A stretch of DNA of 64,000 nt from Thermoflavimicrobium daqui (lineage in GTDB: Bacteria > Bacillota > Bacilli > Thermoactinomycetales > Thermoactinomycetaceae). Position 1 is the stretch's first letter. Each line of letters begins with the position of its first letter. The stretch lies in the NCBI RefSeq assembly GCF_003313465.1, contig NZ_KZ845667.1, forward strand, positions 124,001 through 188,000, given 5' to 3'. Position numbers and translations under genes: made by a program. A model generated the notes under the pieces. The model worked only from the letters and a program-made list of their open reading frames with translations, searched no databases and was not told the origin of the DNA. Below, one piece after another: positions 33,978 through 42,646 of the stretch.

Positions 33978-34018
33978 GAATCTAAATACAACAGATTATT
34001 AAAAGGAGGAGAAAAAAT

Positions 34019-35314
34019 ATGAATAATTTTATGAACACTTTAGAGAGTAAAATTCTTCCTGTTGCAAACAAAATTGGTTCTCAACGACACTTACTCGCAA
34101 TTCGTCATGGAATTTTGGCAACGCTTCCACTTACAATTATTGGTTCCTTTTTCGTCATTTTGCTTAATTTCCCTGTTGAAGGATATGATCAGTGGATTGC
34201 CCCATATCGTCAAGCTTTAGACATCCCTTTCCGATTTACTGTAGGTGCAATGGCCTTATATGCTTCATTTGGAGTTGGTTATGCACTGGCAGGACATTAT
34301 AAGCTAGATCAACTTAGTGCTGGTTTCTTATCTGTACTCTCTTTCTTCATTACTTGCGTTATCCCCGTACAAGTAGCAGAGCCTGTCAAAGGGGTTATAG
34401 ATGCGGGACGTTGGTTATCTATTAGTAGTTTAAGTGCACAGTCACTATTTGGTGCTATTGTGACCGCTTTAATTTCAGTAGAAATCTTCCGCTTTTTTAT
34501 CAAAAGGGATATTCGTATTAAATTGCCAGAAAGTGTTCCACCTATGGTGGCTAACTCTTTTACTGCTTTAGTACCAACCCTTGTTGTCATTCTATTATTC
34601 TGGGGAATTCGTCATGGATTAGGATTTGACATTAACTCGGTAATTACTAATTTAGTTTCACCACTAAAAGATTTATTGGTCGGTAATAGTTTAATCGGCG
34701 GGATGCTAACGGTCTTCTTAATTGTATTTTTTTGGACACTCGGTATTCATGGCCCTGCTATTCTAGGCCCTATTATTCGACCTATGTGGGATTCAGCTAT
34801 TCTTGAAAATATGGAGGTATTTGCTGAAACTGGAAAGGCAGCTCAATTACCAAATCTATTTACCGAACAGTTTATTCAATGGTTTGTATGGATCGGAGGT
34901 GCAGGCTCTACCCTTGCGCTTGTTGTACTATTCTTATTCTCAAAGGCAAAATACTTAAAAGAGTTAGGAAAGCTTTCGATTGTGCCAGGTATCTTTAACA
35001 TTAATGAACCCATTATCTTCGGTGCACCTATTGTCATGAATCCTATTCTTATGATTCCGTTTATCTTGGCTCCACTTTGTAATGTCATTGTGGCATATAC
35101 CTTTTTCAAACTAGGATTCATTCCGATGATTATGGCTAAACTACCTTTCACAGTACCAGCACCACTTGCAGCAGTGATAAGCACCGATTGGACGATCATG
35201 GCAGGGGTACTAGTTATCTTAAACTTTATCATATCTCTTTGCATCTACTTCCCATTTTTCAAGATGTTTGAAAGACAACATTTACGTGATGAGAGTGTGG
35301 AATCTAATTCATAG
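34019..35314 (+). CDS. PTS EIIC, lactose/cellobiose family
   Basis: A 431-residue polytopic membrane permease of the lactose/N,N'-diacetylchitobiose/cellobiose PTS family. The opening FMNTLESKILPVANKIGSQR and the motif GIFNINEPIIFGAPIVMNP (sugar-binding loop with the key Glu) are diagnostic. About ten membrane segments. It carries only domain C: no EIIB or EIIA domain is fused, and neither is encoded in the operon, so the phosphate must be delivered by partners made elsewhere. The ribosome binding site is AAAAGGAGGAG. First gene of a seven-gene operon. Confidence 0.93.
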   Translation: MNNFMNTLESKILPVANKIGSQRHLLAIRHGILATLPLTIIGSFFVILLNFPVEGYDQWIAPYRQALDIPFRFTVGAMALYASFGVGYALAGHYKLDQLSAGFLSVLSFFITCVIPVQVAEPVKGVIDAGRWLSISSLSAQSLFGAIVTALISVEIFRFFIKRDIRIKLPESVPPMVANSFTALVPTLVVILLFWGIRHGLGFDINSVITNLVSPLKDLLVGNSLIGGMLTVFLIVFFWTLGIHGPAILGPIIRPMWDSAILENMEVFAETGKAAQLPNLFTEQFIQWFVWIGGAGSTLALVVLFLFSKAKYLKELGKLSIVPGIFNINEPIIFGAPIVMNPILMIPFILAPLCNVIVAYTFFKLGFIPMIMAKLPFTVPAPLAAVISTDWTIMAGVLVILNFIISLCIYFPFFKMFERQHLRDESVESNS

Positions 35315-35326
35315 AGGGGGATAAAT

Positions 35327-35605
35327 ATGTTTGAGTTGATTTGTACATGTCTCTCTTTTATCATTGCCAATGTTCTTTTCAATCGCACCCACTTTTGTAG
35401 GAAGTTAACCACATGGAAGTCATTATTGGTATCCATCTTAGTTATTAGTGCTTCTATCTTTTTATTTCAATGGGTAGGATCAACTCACTACTTAATCATT
35501 ATCATTCCGACTGTCTTTTGTTCTGTACTTGTGTTTACACGCTACCACGAGTATCTAGTTGCAGTACAAGAAAAATTTCAAGCAAAATACCAGAAAGAAG
35601 GATAA
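35327..35605 (+). CDS. Small membrane protein within the PTS operon, unknown function
   Basis: A 92-residue protein (starts MFELICTCLSFIIANVLF) with about three hydrophobic segments: residues 3-20, 32-50 and 53-70. A short charged C-terminal tail (YHEYLVAVQEKFQAKYQKEG) probably lies in the cytoplasm. It is real by context: GAGGGGG lies 7 bases before its ATG, the EIIC stop is 12 bases upstream, and the next gene starts 3 bases after its stop. It may be an accessory subunit of the EIIC. I do not recognise a family. Confidence 0.7.
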   Translation: MFELICTCLSFIIANVLFNRTHFCRKLTTWKSLLVSILVISASIFLFQWVGSTHYLIIIIPTVFCSVLVFTRYHEYLVAVQEKFQAKYQKEG

Positions 35606-35608
35606 TTT

Positions 35609-36715
35609 ATGCGTAAATTGGGTGTATCTATCTATCCAGAGCATTCTACAATTAATCGAGATAAAGAATACTTAGATCTTGCTCACCGTTACGGATTTGA
35701 ACGTGTTTTTACATGTTTGTTATCAGTACAGAGACCAAAAGAAGAATTGATGCAAGAATTTAAAGAGATCATCGGTCATGCCAAGTCTCTCCAGATGGAA
35801 TTTATTTTAGATGTGGCTCCAGCTATCTTTCAACAACTGAACATTAGTTATGATGACCTTAGTTTCTTTGCCGAATTAGGAGCAGATGGAGTTCGCTTAG
35901 ATCTTGGATTTGATGGTTTAAAAGAATCAAAGATGACTTATAACCCTTACGGATTAAAAATTGAGTTAAATATGAGTAATGATGTTGACTATCTTCCCAA
36001 TATTTTAACTCATCAAGCAAACAAGGATTTATTATTAGGTTGCCACAATTTTTACCCTCAAAAATTTACGGGATTACCTTATCATTTCTTTATTTCTTGT
36101 AGTAAACGTTTCAAGGAGCAAGGAATTCGTACAGCTGCTTTTGTCACCTCCCAGCATGGAAAGATAGGACCATGGGATATTAATGATGGTTTATGCACAT
36201 TAGAACAACATCGTTATCTACCCATTGATGTACAAGCAAAGCATCTATGGGCAACCCATGTCATTGATGATGTGATTATCGGAAATGCATACGCAAGTGC
36301 TGAGGAGTTAGCTCGATTAGGCTCCCTTCGGAGAAATGCTCTTGAATTAAAAGTTGAGTTTTTACCAAATACCACTTTACTAGAAAAAACAGTTGCTTTG
36401 CAGGAAGCTCATCTACGGCGTGGCGATATCAGTGAATATATGATTCGTTCGGTTGAAGTGCGAAAAAAGTATGCGCAACACTCTTTCCCTAGAAGGAAAA
36501 GTACTTCACAGGCAAGGGGAGATATATTTATTGGAAATGATACCTTTGGAAAATATAAAGGAGAGTTACAAGTTATTCTACAGGAGATGCCACCTGATGA
36601 GCGGAAAAATCTAATCGCCCGTGTAGTAGAAGAAGAACACTTTTTATTAGATTATATTCAACCATGGGGGACATTCTTTTTGGTCGCTGTGGAAGGGAAG
36701 GTAACACAGTGTTAG
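35609..36715 (+). CDS. MupG-family (DUF871) 6-phosphoglycosidase
   Basis: A 368-residue two-domain protein. An N-terminal TIM barrel (LGVSIYPEHST, FILDVAP, ELGADGVRLDLGFDG, IELNMSN, GCHNFYPQKFTGL) is followed by a C-terminal cyclophilin-like domain from about residue 245. The family includes MupG of Staphylococcus aureus, which splits the PTS-imported MurNAc-6-phosphate-GlcNAc disaccharide. Here it follows a disaccharide-type EIIC, so the likely job is cutting an imported disaccharide 6-phosphate into a sugar 6-phosphate and an unphosphorylated reducing-end residue. The exact substrate is inferred. Its stop overlaps the next start by 7 bases. Confidence 0.85.
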   Translation: MRKLGVSIYPEHSTINRDKEYLDLAHRYGFERVFTCLLSVQRPKEELMQEFKEIIGHAKSLQMEFILDVAPAIFQQLNISYDDLSFFAELGADGVRLDLGFDGLKESKMTYNPYGLKIELNMSNDVDYLPNILTHQANKDLLLGCHNFYPQKFTGLPYHFFISCSKRFKEQGIRTAAFVTSQHGKIGPWDINDGLCTLEQHRYLPIDVQAKHLWATHVIDDVIIGNAYASAEELARLGSLRRNALELKVEFLPNTTLLEKTVALQEAHLRRGDISEYMIRSVEVRKKYAQHSFPRRKSTSQARGDIFIGNDTFGKYKGELQVILQEMPPDERKNLIARVVEEEHFLLDYIQPWGTFFLVAVEGKVTQC

Positions 36716-37818
36716 TTATAAAAAATGCACGTTTTGTTGACGAATCGATCAAAGATATCTTGATTGAAGATAATCGTATCCATGCGGTAGTCGAACAGTA
36801 CCAAGGTGATGGAGAAATTATCGATTTAGAAGGTAAATCTTATATTTCAAGTGGGTGGATCGATCTTCACACACATGCTTTTCCAAAATATGCCCCATAC
36901 TGTTCCCATCCTGACCTAATTGGATATTCAACGGGTGTGACTACCGTTGTTGATGCTGGAAGTACTGGCGCTAATGACATTGCTGAATTTTATGAACTAT
37001 CCCGGAATTGCAAAACACGTGTCTTTGCTTTCTGTAATGTTTCAAAGATTGGTCTCAAACGTATTGATGAGTTAGCGGATTTAACAAATCTGGAATTGGA
37101 GCCCATTCGTAAATTATATGAAAAGCATCCCGACTTTATTGTTGGATTAAAAGCTCGGATGAGTGCAAGTGTAATCGGTGAGAATGGTATCACTCCCTTA
37201 AAAATAGCGAAGTCGTTTACAAAGCAACTCAAGCTTCCTCTCATGGTTCATATTGGGAGTGAACCTCCCAAAATTGAAGAAATCTTAGCAGAGTTAGAGT
37301 CTGGGGATATCTTAACTCACTGTTTTAATGGGAAAGACAATAATATTTTTCGCGATCAGGATTTTCCTCTTTCTGAATTGATAAGAGCTATAGAACGAGG
37401 AATCATTCTAGATATTGGTCATGGTACAGCTAGTTTTTCATTTCATATAGCTAAAAAAGCCATTACGGCAGGTGTTTTATTTGATACGATAAGTACAGAT
37501 ATTTATATGCGTAATAAAGAAAATGGTCCAGTCTATGATATGGCAACCACTTTAACTAAATTCTTAGCACTAGGTTATAGACTTGATAAAGTGATTCATG
37601 CAGTCACAGAGAAACCAGCACAGATACTTAAACAACCCCTACTGGGAAGAATTAGGCCTGGAAACTACGCTGATTTGACCATTTTTCAATTACAGGAAAA
37701 ACCAATTAAATTGGTTGATTCGCACGGAGTCACGATGGAAGCAACACAAAGGGTTGTACCAACAGCTGTTGTACTAGGGGGTAAACATATTGAACTCACA
37801 AATAATCGGCCTTCGTAA
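36709..37818 (+). CDS. Amidohydrolase/deacetylase-family metalloenzyme
   Basis: About 369 residues of the amidohydrolase superfamily, of the group found beside DgaE/DgaF-type genes (for example in Enterococcus). The metal-binding DLHTHAF, the Lys in VGLKARMSASV, MVHIGSEPP, LTHCFNG and TISTDIY give the ordered His/Lys/His/His/Asp ligands. The likely reaction is removal of an N-acyl group from an amino-sugar acid. I start at GTG 36709 (MLVIKNARFVDE), 6-7 bases after GGAAGGGAAGGT. The frame start at 36664 lies well inside the upstream gene. Confidence 0.85.
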   Translation: MLVIKNARFVDESIKDILIEDNRIHAVVEQYQGDGEIIDLEGKSYISSGWIDLHTHAFPKYAPYCSHPDLIGYSTGVTTVVDAGSTGANDIAEFYELSRNCKTRVFAFCNVSKIGLKRIDELADLTNLELEPIRKLYEKHPDFIVGLKARMSASVIGENGITPLKIAKSFTKQLKLPLMVHIGSEPPKIEEILAELESGDILTHCFNGKDNNIFRDQDFPLSELIRAIERGIILDIGHGTASFSFHIAKKAITAGVLFDTISTDIYMRNKENGPVYDMATTLTKFLALGYRLDKVIHAVTEKPAQILKQPLLGRIRPGNYADLTIFQLQEKPIKLVDSHGVTMEATQRVVPTAVVLGGKHIELTNNRPS

Positions 37819-38887
37819 AGTAATCAACGCAAGCGGACGAATGAGTATTTTAGGAGTATCTACCCTACATGATTCAGTTGTGGATGCAATTAGAGTAGGG
37901 GGACAGAGTTATGTAGAAATGGATGACCTGATTGAGAAATCAGGTCAAATCGTATCTAGCTATATCCAATCTGAAAGTGCGCTTGTTGTTAATTCAGCCT
38001 CAGCAGGGATTGCTTTAAGCGTTGCTGGATTGATCACGAAAAATAACCACTATTTGATACCCAAATTACATCAAGTTGCCCCTTTACTTAGTAATGAAGT
38101 TTTGATCTTAAAAGGTCACCATGTTGACTACGGAGCTCCTATTGAAACTATGGTGAATTTGGGAGGTGGACAGCTTAAAGAGGTGGGATATGCTAATGGT
38201 TGTTCGATACAGCAGCTAGAAGCCGCTATCCATAAACAAACCGTTGCCTTTTTATTTGTTCAATCTCATCATTGTGTACAGAAAAATATGCCTTCATTAG
38301 TAGAAGTTAGCGAGATTTGTCAGAAGAAATCGATCCCACTAATTGTTGATGCAGCAGCAGAAGAAGATTTTACCAGCTTTTCACATCTTGCAGATCTTGT
38401 GATTTTTAGTGGCTCCAAAGCATTAGAAGGTCCTACTTCTGGTATTATTGCAGGCAAGAATGAATACATCCAGTACATCAAATATCACTTAAAAGGCATT
38501 GGACGAGCGATGAAAGTAGGGAAAGAGTCGATTTTCGGCTTGATTCAAGCAATCGCAAATTATCAAACAAATAGGAATAATATAGATTCCCAACTTGCCC
38601 AACTCAAACAACTCGAAGTACTATCACAATTTGATGGGATTCAGGTAAGTATTCAATCCGATGAAGCTGGCAGAGAAATCTACCGTGCTCGCATTCATAT
38701 TGATCCGAAAAAATCTCGTCTATCTGCTTTGCAAGTGGTTAAAAAGTTACGAGAGGGAGAGCCAGCAATCTATACTCGTGACTATCATGCCAATACAGGG
38801 CATTTTGACATTGATCCCCGCCCTTTGTTAAGTGGAGATATGGAAATGATTGTGGAAAAACTACAACAAATTTTAGGAGGGAAATAG
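37790..38887 (+). CDS. DgaE-like PLP-dependent ammonia-lyase (SelA-related)
   Basis: A 365-residue fold-type I PLP enzyme related to selenocysteine synthase. GLRKVINASGRMSILGVS opens the family, and LVIFSGSKALEGPTSG contains the Schiff-base Lys. The family includes D-glucosaminate-6-phosphate ammonia-lyase, which removes ammonia from a 2-amino-2-deoxy-aldonate to leave a 2-keto-3-deoxy acid. The start is TTG with GGGGG 8 bases upstream, giving a 29-base overlap with the deacetylase gene. In this operon the product would be 2-keto-3-deoxygluconate or its phosphate. Confidence 0.87.
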   Translation: MNSQIIGLRKVINASGRMSILGVSTLHDSVVDAIRVGGQSYVEMDDLIEKSGQIVSSYIQSESALVVNSASAGIALSVAGLITKNNHYLIPKLHQVAPLLSNEVLILKGHHVDYGAPIETMVNLGGGQLKEVGYANGCSIQQLEAAIHKQTVAFLFVQSHHCVQKNMPSLVEVSEICQKKSIPLIVDAAAEEDFTSFSHLADLVIFSGSKALEGPTSGIIAGKNEYIQYIKYHLKGIGRAMKVGKESIFGLIQAIANYQTNRNNIDSQLAQLKQLEVLSQFDGIQVSIQSDEAGREIYRARIHIDPKKSRLSALQVVKKLREGEPAIYTRDYHANTGHFDIDPRPLLSGDMEMIVEKLQQILGGK

Positions 38888-38888
38888 A

Positions 38889-39638
38889 ATGTCATTACAT
38901 CCTAATTTTTATCGAGGGCGTGTTTGCCTTAATGTTTTGGCTAAGGATATTGAAAATGCTAAAGAGATCGTAGAGGTAACAGAGGGACATGTTGTTATTG
39001 GAGTATTATCCAAAAATTATGCAACTGTCGAAGAAGCAATTGAAGGAATGAACGCTTATGCAGTAGAGATTGATAATGCCGTTTCTATTGGCTTGGGGTC
39101 AGGAGATCCAAATCAATGGAAAATGGTTGCTGAAATTTGTAAAAAATTTAAACCTCAACACGTCAATCAGGTATTCACTGGAGTCGGATATACCAGAGCC
39201 CTTGTCAGTAATGATGAAACCTTTATCAATGGCCTCGTCTCACCAACAGGTCAAATCGGCTGTGTGAACATTGCTACAGGTCCAATTAGTTCGCAACAAG
39301 AGTCTGCAACAGTTCCAATTGAAACAGCAATTGCCATGCTCAAAGATATGGGTGGAAACTCCATTAAGTATTTTCCAATGAGAGGGTTAGAAACAAAAGA
39401 GGAGTATCAAGCAGTTGCAAAAGTCTGTGCAGCGGAGGATTTTTATTTGGAACCCACTGGTGGACTAGACCTAGCCAACTTTGCAGAAATTCTTGAAATT
39501 CCCCTGCGAGCTGGAGTCAAAAAAGTGATTCCACATGTCTATTCATCGATTATCAATAAAGCTACAGGTAAAACAAAAATCGAAGATGTACAAAAGCTAT
39601 ATAAAACCATCAAAAGATTGGTCGATCAATATGCGTAA
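38889..39638 (+). CDS. DgaF-like KDPG aldolase
   Basis: A 249-residue aldolase of the DgaF/KDGP-aldolase family. It cleaves 2-keto-3-deoxy-6-phosphogluconate to pyruvate and glyceraldehyde 3-phosphate. The family opening FYRGRVCLNVLAKD, the IGVLSKNYAT strand and the Lys-bearing GGNSIKYFPMRGL segment are present. It starts one base after the lyase stop, behind AGGAGGG, and its last 8 bases overlap the kinase gene. Confidence 0.87.
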   Translation: MSLHPNFYRGRVCLNVLAKDIENAKEIVEVTEGHVVIGVLSKNYATVEEAIEGMNAYAVEIDNAVSIGLGSGDPNQWKMVAEICKKFKPQHVNQVFTGVGYTRALVSNDETFINGLVSPTGQIGCVNIATGPISSQQESATVPIETAIAMLKDMGGNSIKYFPMRGLETKEEYQAVAKVCAAEDFYLEPTGGLDLANFAEILEIPLRAGVKKVIPHVYSSIINKATGKTKIEDVQKLYKTIKRLVDQYA

Positions 39639-40641
39639 TCAAATCTTAGCACTTGGCGAAGTAATGATGAGATTAGAAGTCCCCCATTTTCAAAAGCTAA
39701 AGCAAAGTCGAACCTTAGCATATTCTTTTTCTGGAACAGGCGTCAATGTATTAAGTGGATTAAGCCATTTGGGTCATGAGGTCGCACTTGTCTCATCACT
39801 ACCAAATAATCCCTTAGGTGATGCAGCTATTTCGTATATACAATCTCTCGGGATTTCAACCTCCTATGTCATCCAACAAGGGAATTACATAGGTATGTAT
39901 TTTTTAGAGAAAGGATATGGACTTCGCCCTTCAACAGTCACTTATACGAATCGACTGGAGAGTTCTTTTTGTCAGTCCGTTATCACAGACTATGATTTGG
40001 ATGACATTTTCACCCATGCTAAAGCAATCCACATTTGTGGCATTAGTTTAGCAATCTCATCATCTGTACGAAATCTAGTCTTTTCATTTGCCGAGGAAGC
40101 AAAGCGTAGAGGAGTACAGATTGTATTTGATTGTAATTATCGACCGAAGTTATGGAAAAATGGTGAGTTAGCAAAACCTTGGTATGAACGGATGTTATCA
40201 CTGGCAGATATTTGTTTTATGACAGAAAAAGATGCCATCGGAATTTTAGAAATGCAGACAACAGGTACAACACGCCAAGAACAAATTGAAGACTTAATCC
40301 CACGTGTGATACAACAATATCAAATCCAAACTATTGCTGGTACCATACGTACAGTCATGTCCATTGAAGAGCATCAGCTTCAAGGGTTTTTGTGGCAAAA
40401 TAACTCGATCACTTATTCAAAGCCTTATTATTTCAAAGTATTGGAACGGATTGGTGGAGGAGATGGTTTTGCCAGTGGTCTCCTACATGGAATTCTTAGT
40501 CAATATCCTCCTCATAAAATGATTGAATTCGCAACAGCAGCAGGAGTCTACGCACATACTACGTGTGGTGATTCTCCGATTGCTACCATCGATGATATTT
40601 ATATGTTAATGAATAATGAATCGGTAGAGTTAGATCGGTAG
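39631..40641 (+). CDS. PfkB-family sugar kinase, 2-keto-3-deoxygluconate kinase type
   Basis: A 336-residue ribokinase-fold kinase. ALGEVMMRLEVP opens the KDG-kinase subgroup, FSGTGVNVLSGLSHLG forms the substrate lid and cofactor strand, and GGGDGFASGLLHG carries the catalytic Asp and the anion hole. In this operon it would phosphorylate KDG to KDPG for the aldolase. I start at ATG 39631; a frame start at 39535 lies deep inside the aldolase gene. It is the last gene, with a terminator 9 bases after the stop. Confidence 0.88.
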   Translation: MRNQILALGEVMMRLEVPHFQKLKQSRTLAYSFSGTGVNVLSGLSHLGHEVALVSSLPNNPLGDAAISYIQSLGISTSYVIQQGNYIGMYFLEKGYGLRPSTVTYTNRLESSFCQSVITDYDLDDIFTHAKAIHICGISLAISSSVRNLVFSFAEEAKRRGVQIVFDCNYRPKLWKNGELAKPWYERMLSLADICFMTEKDAIGILEMQTTGTTRQEQIEDLIPRVIQQYQIQTIAGTIRTVMSIEEHQLQGFLWQNNSITYSKPYYFKVLERIGGGDGFASGLLHGILSQYPPHKMIEFATAAGVYAHTTCGDSPIATIDDIYMLMNNESVELDR

Positions 40642-40649
40642 TTTTAGAT

Positions 40650-40692
40650 CAAGAAGGGGGTTGTCTTAGAAGGCAAACCCCCTTCTTGTTTT
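40650..40692 (+). terminator. Terminator of the PTS/sugar-acid operon
   Basis: A perfect 13-bp stem CAAGAAGGGGGTT / AACCCCCTTCTTG followed by TTTTC, directly after the kinase gene. Confidence 0.88.
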
Positions 40693-40809
40693 CTCATTAA
40701 AACTGACGAAAATTTAATATAAATTGAGACCATTTGGTTGCTTGTCATTTCCTTTTAAGGTTACAAAAAAATACTGGATTACCTCAGTCCTTAGAAAAAA
40801 AGTCAATAA

Positions 40810-41082
40810 AGCATTTTTATTTATTCATCTTGCAGTCATTGCAAGAGTTGCCTCACAGGTCATCCATATGCATGTGAGAATTTTTTTGAATTGAATTTCA
40901 TTGGAGATAGTCCCAATCCACCTCAACGAATCCGGAAGAATGGGAAATACCTTACCACTTTTTTTGGGCAATCTTCCTTTGGAACATATGCACTGACTGG
41001 TGAACGTAACGTGGTAAAAGTGGACAAAGATGTAGATCTAAGCATCCTTGGTCCTTTGGGGTGTGGTATTCAGACTACTTGA
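40810..41082 (+). pseudogene. Fragment of a zinc alcohol dehydrogenase
   Basis: An open stretch without a start reads SCSHCKSCLTGHPYACENFF, the structural-zinc Cys cluster, then GQSSFGTYALTGERNVVKVD and LGPLGCGIQT. This is the typical run of an aryl-alcohol-type NAD-dependent dehydrogenase up to the cofactor domain. Both the N-terminal catalytic-zinc part and the Rossmann domain are gone. A stop lies just upstream and another right after GIQTT. Confidence 0.75.
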
Positions 41083-41772
41083 TATCCGCGATAAGAATGG
41101 GGAGATGGTCACGGATCATCTTTAGTTTATACAAAAGGCTTTCAGGCGTTACATTTACAAAAAGGAGCTATGGGCTGGAGAGTCAATGTGTTTAAACCAA
41201 TAGAAAAAGACTATAAACTAAGCCATCCAACTAAACTTAGGAAAATACAATTATCTGACTTGGTCGACTAGTATGTATCCACTGATTGCTTTTGATTGAT
41301 TTCTCAAAACTATAGTTAACTTCTCTTATAGAGACACAAAAACAAAAGGATAAAATGACATTTTTAGGTAAAAACACACCTAAAAACCGCTTCAAACCCC
41401 TCGAAAAGGGTTACAAAACAAATATTTTGTAACCTAATATGATAAACAGACATTTATGGCATAAAAAAACAACCGTTCAATCAATTTTAGAAAGTATGTT
41501 CGTAAGATATTGAATGATGATTACGAAAATTAAATGCAAAAAACTACTAAGATACATTCGAAAATTCGGTTGGACAAAAAAGTGTTGTTTACTCTTCATC
41601 TTAATAAATTACAAATATTGAATAAATTATTTTTTTGTAACGTTATTTTTTGATTGACTGAATAAAATGATATACTCTTTATTCTTGAATATTGAAGAGA
41701 ATTATTCAAACAAATACCCTGTTGCCGAAGTAATCATAAAATAGCCAATTATTAATAGGATCATAATCATAA
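41083..41772. other. Degenerate, gene-poor stretch
   Basis: No intact gene. Between 41110 and 41270 one frame reads LVYTKGFQALHLQKGAMGWR and continues without stop for some 40 residues, probably coding debris I cannot place. At 41409-41434 there is a perfect 10-bp inverted repeat GGTTACAAAA / TTTTGTAACC. GTTACAAAA or its complement also occurs near 40760 and 41637. Confidence 0.4.
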
Positions 41773-42447
41773 GTTGCATTTATAAATGCAATCCATAATC
41801 CCTATCAAGAAGTACCTTCGGGACCATTATCAATCGGGGCAACAGATATCACAACTGCAGTCCGGTTGCCCTCTGTACTTTCTTATTTTCATAGCTTATA
41901 TCCTAAAGTTAACCTATCCTTAATGACTGGATCAACCGAAGAGCTTGTAAACGATGTATTAAAATATAATTTAGATGGTGCATTTATCACTGATCCTATT
42001 GACCATCCTAAAATTATTCAAGAGCCCTTAATAGAGGAGGAATTAGTTTTAATTATTGGAGCTTCGCATCCTCCAATTCAAACATTAAAGGATTTGAAGA
42101 GGCGTACCATTCTTATATTTCGATCAGGATGTACATATCGCACTAAGTTAGAACAATGGCTACGTGAAGAAGGAATCTTTCCATTGAAGAAAGTGGAATT
42201 TGGTACCATTGAAGGGATGTTAGGATGTGTTAAAGCAGGATTAGGAGTGGCTCTTGTTTCAAAAAGTATTGCAACACAACTAGAGAAAAGCGAATTTATA
42301 ACCTGTTACTCTGTACCTGAAAAGTATAAACATGTTACAACTATCTTTATTAGACGGGATGATATTCCAGTATCGAATGCTCTGAATAAGTTTTTGAAAG
42401 CTACAAAAGAGTGCTTTAAAGACTTAGATATGACCAACAGCCTTTAA
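41773..42447 (+). pseudogene. LysR-family regulator lacking its DNA-binding domain
   Basis: The frame encodes only the effector-binding half of a LysR regulator: PSGPLSIGATDITTAVRLPS, then HSLYPKVNLSLMTGSTEELV, DGAFITDP, ELVLIIGASHPP and GMLGCVKAGLGVALVSKS. The helix-turn-helix and linker that should precede it are replaced by AT-rich non-coding DNA. No ATG or ribosome binding site precedes the open frame (a TTG at 41866 is the first candidate). The C-terminus ends naturally just before a terminator. It is most likely a 5'-truncated relic. Confidence 0.75.
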
Positions 42448-42451
42448 ATAT

Positions 42452-42493
42452 AAAAAGTGGAGTGAAAACGTTAGGAGTTCACTCCACTTTTTT
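42452..42493. terminator. Strong terminator after the lysR relic
   Basis: A perfect 15-bp stem AAAAAGTGGAGTGAA / TTCACTCCACTTTTT with further T. It is still intact although its gene is broken, and is symmetric enough to work both ways. Confidence 0.85.
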
Positions 42494-42549
42494 AGCATAT
42501 CTATGAATATTTCGTATTTAAACCCATCTGGTATCTAATCAAAAATTAG

Positions 42550-42579
42550 ATAAAAAATAAGACGCCATTCAGCGTCTTA
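42550..42579 (-). terminator. Terminator of the EamA transporter gene
   Basis: A perfect stem TAAGACGC / GCGTCTTA with a 6-base loop; on the minus strand it runs into TTATTTTTTATC. It lies about 70 bases past the transporter stop. Confidence 0.8.
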
Positions 42580-42646
42580 AATATAAGTCCTACATATCAC
42601 GGAGCCCAGAGCTTTAACAGCTTTACCTAATTTCACATAATATTTC

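Noticed and set aside
41409-41434. GGTTACAAAA inverted repeat as part of a regulatory array
   Set aside because: Other GTTACAAAA copies in the region are single and unevenly placed in AT-rich DNA; chance cannot be excluded.
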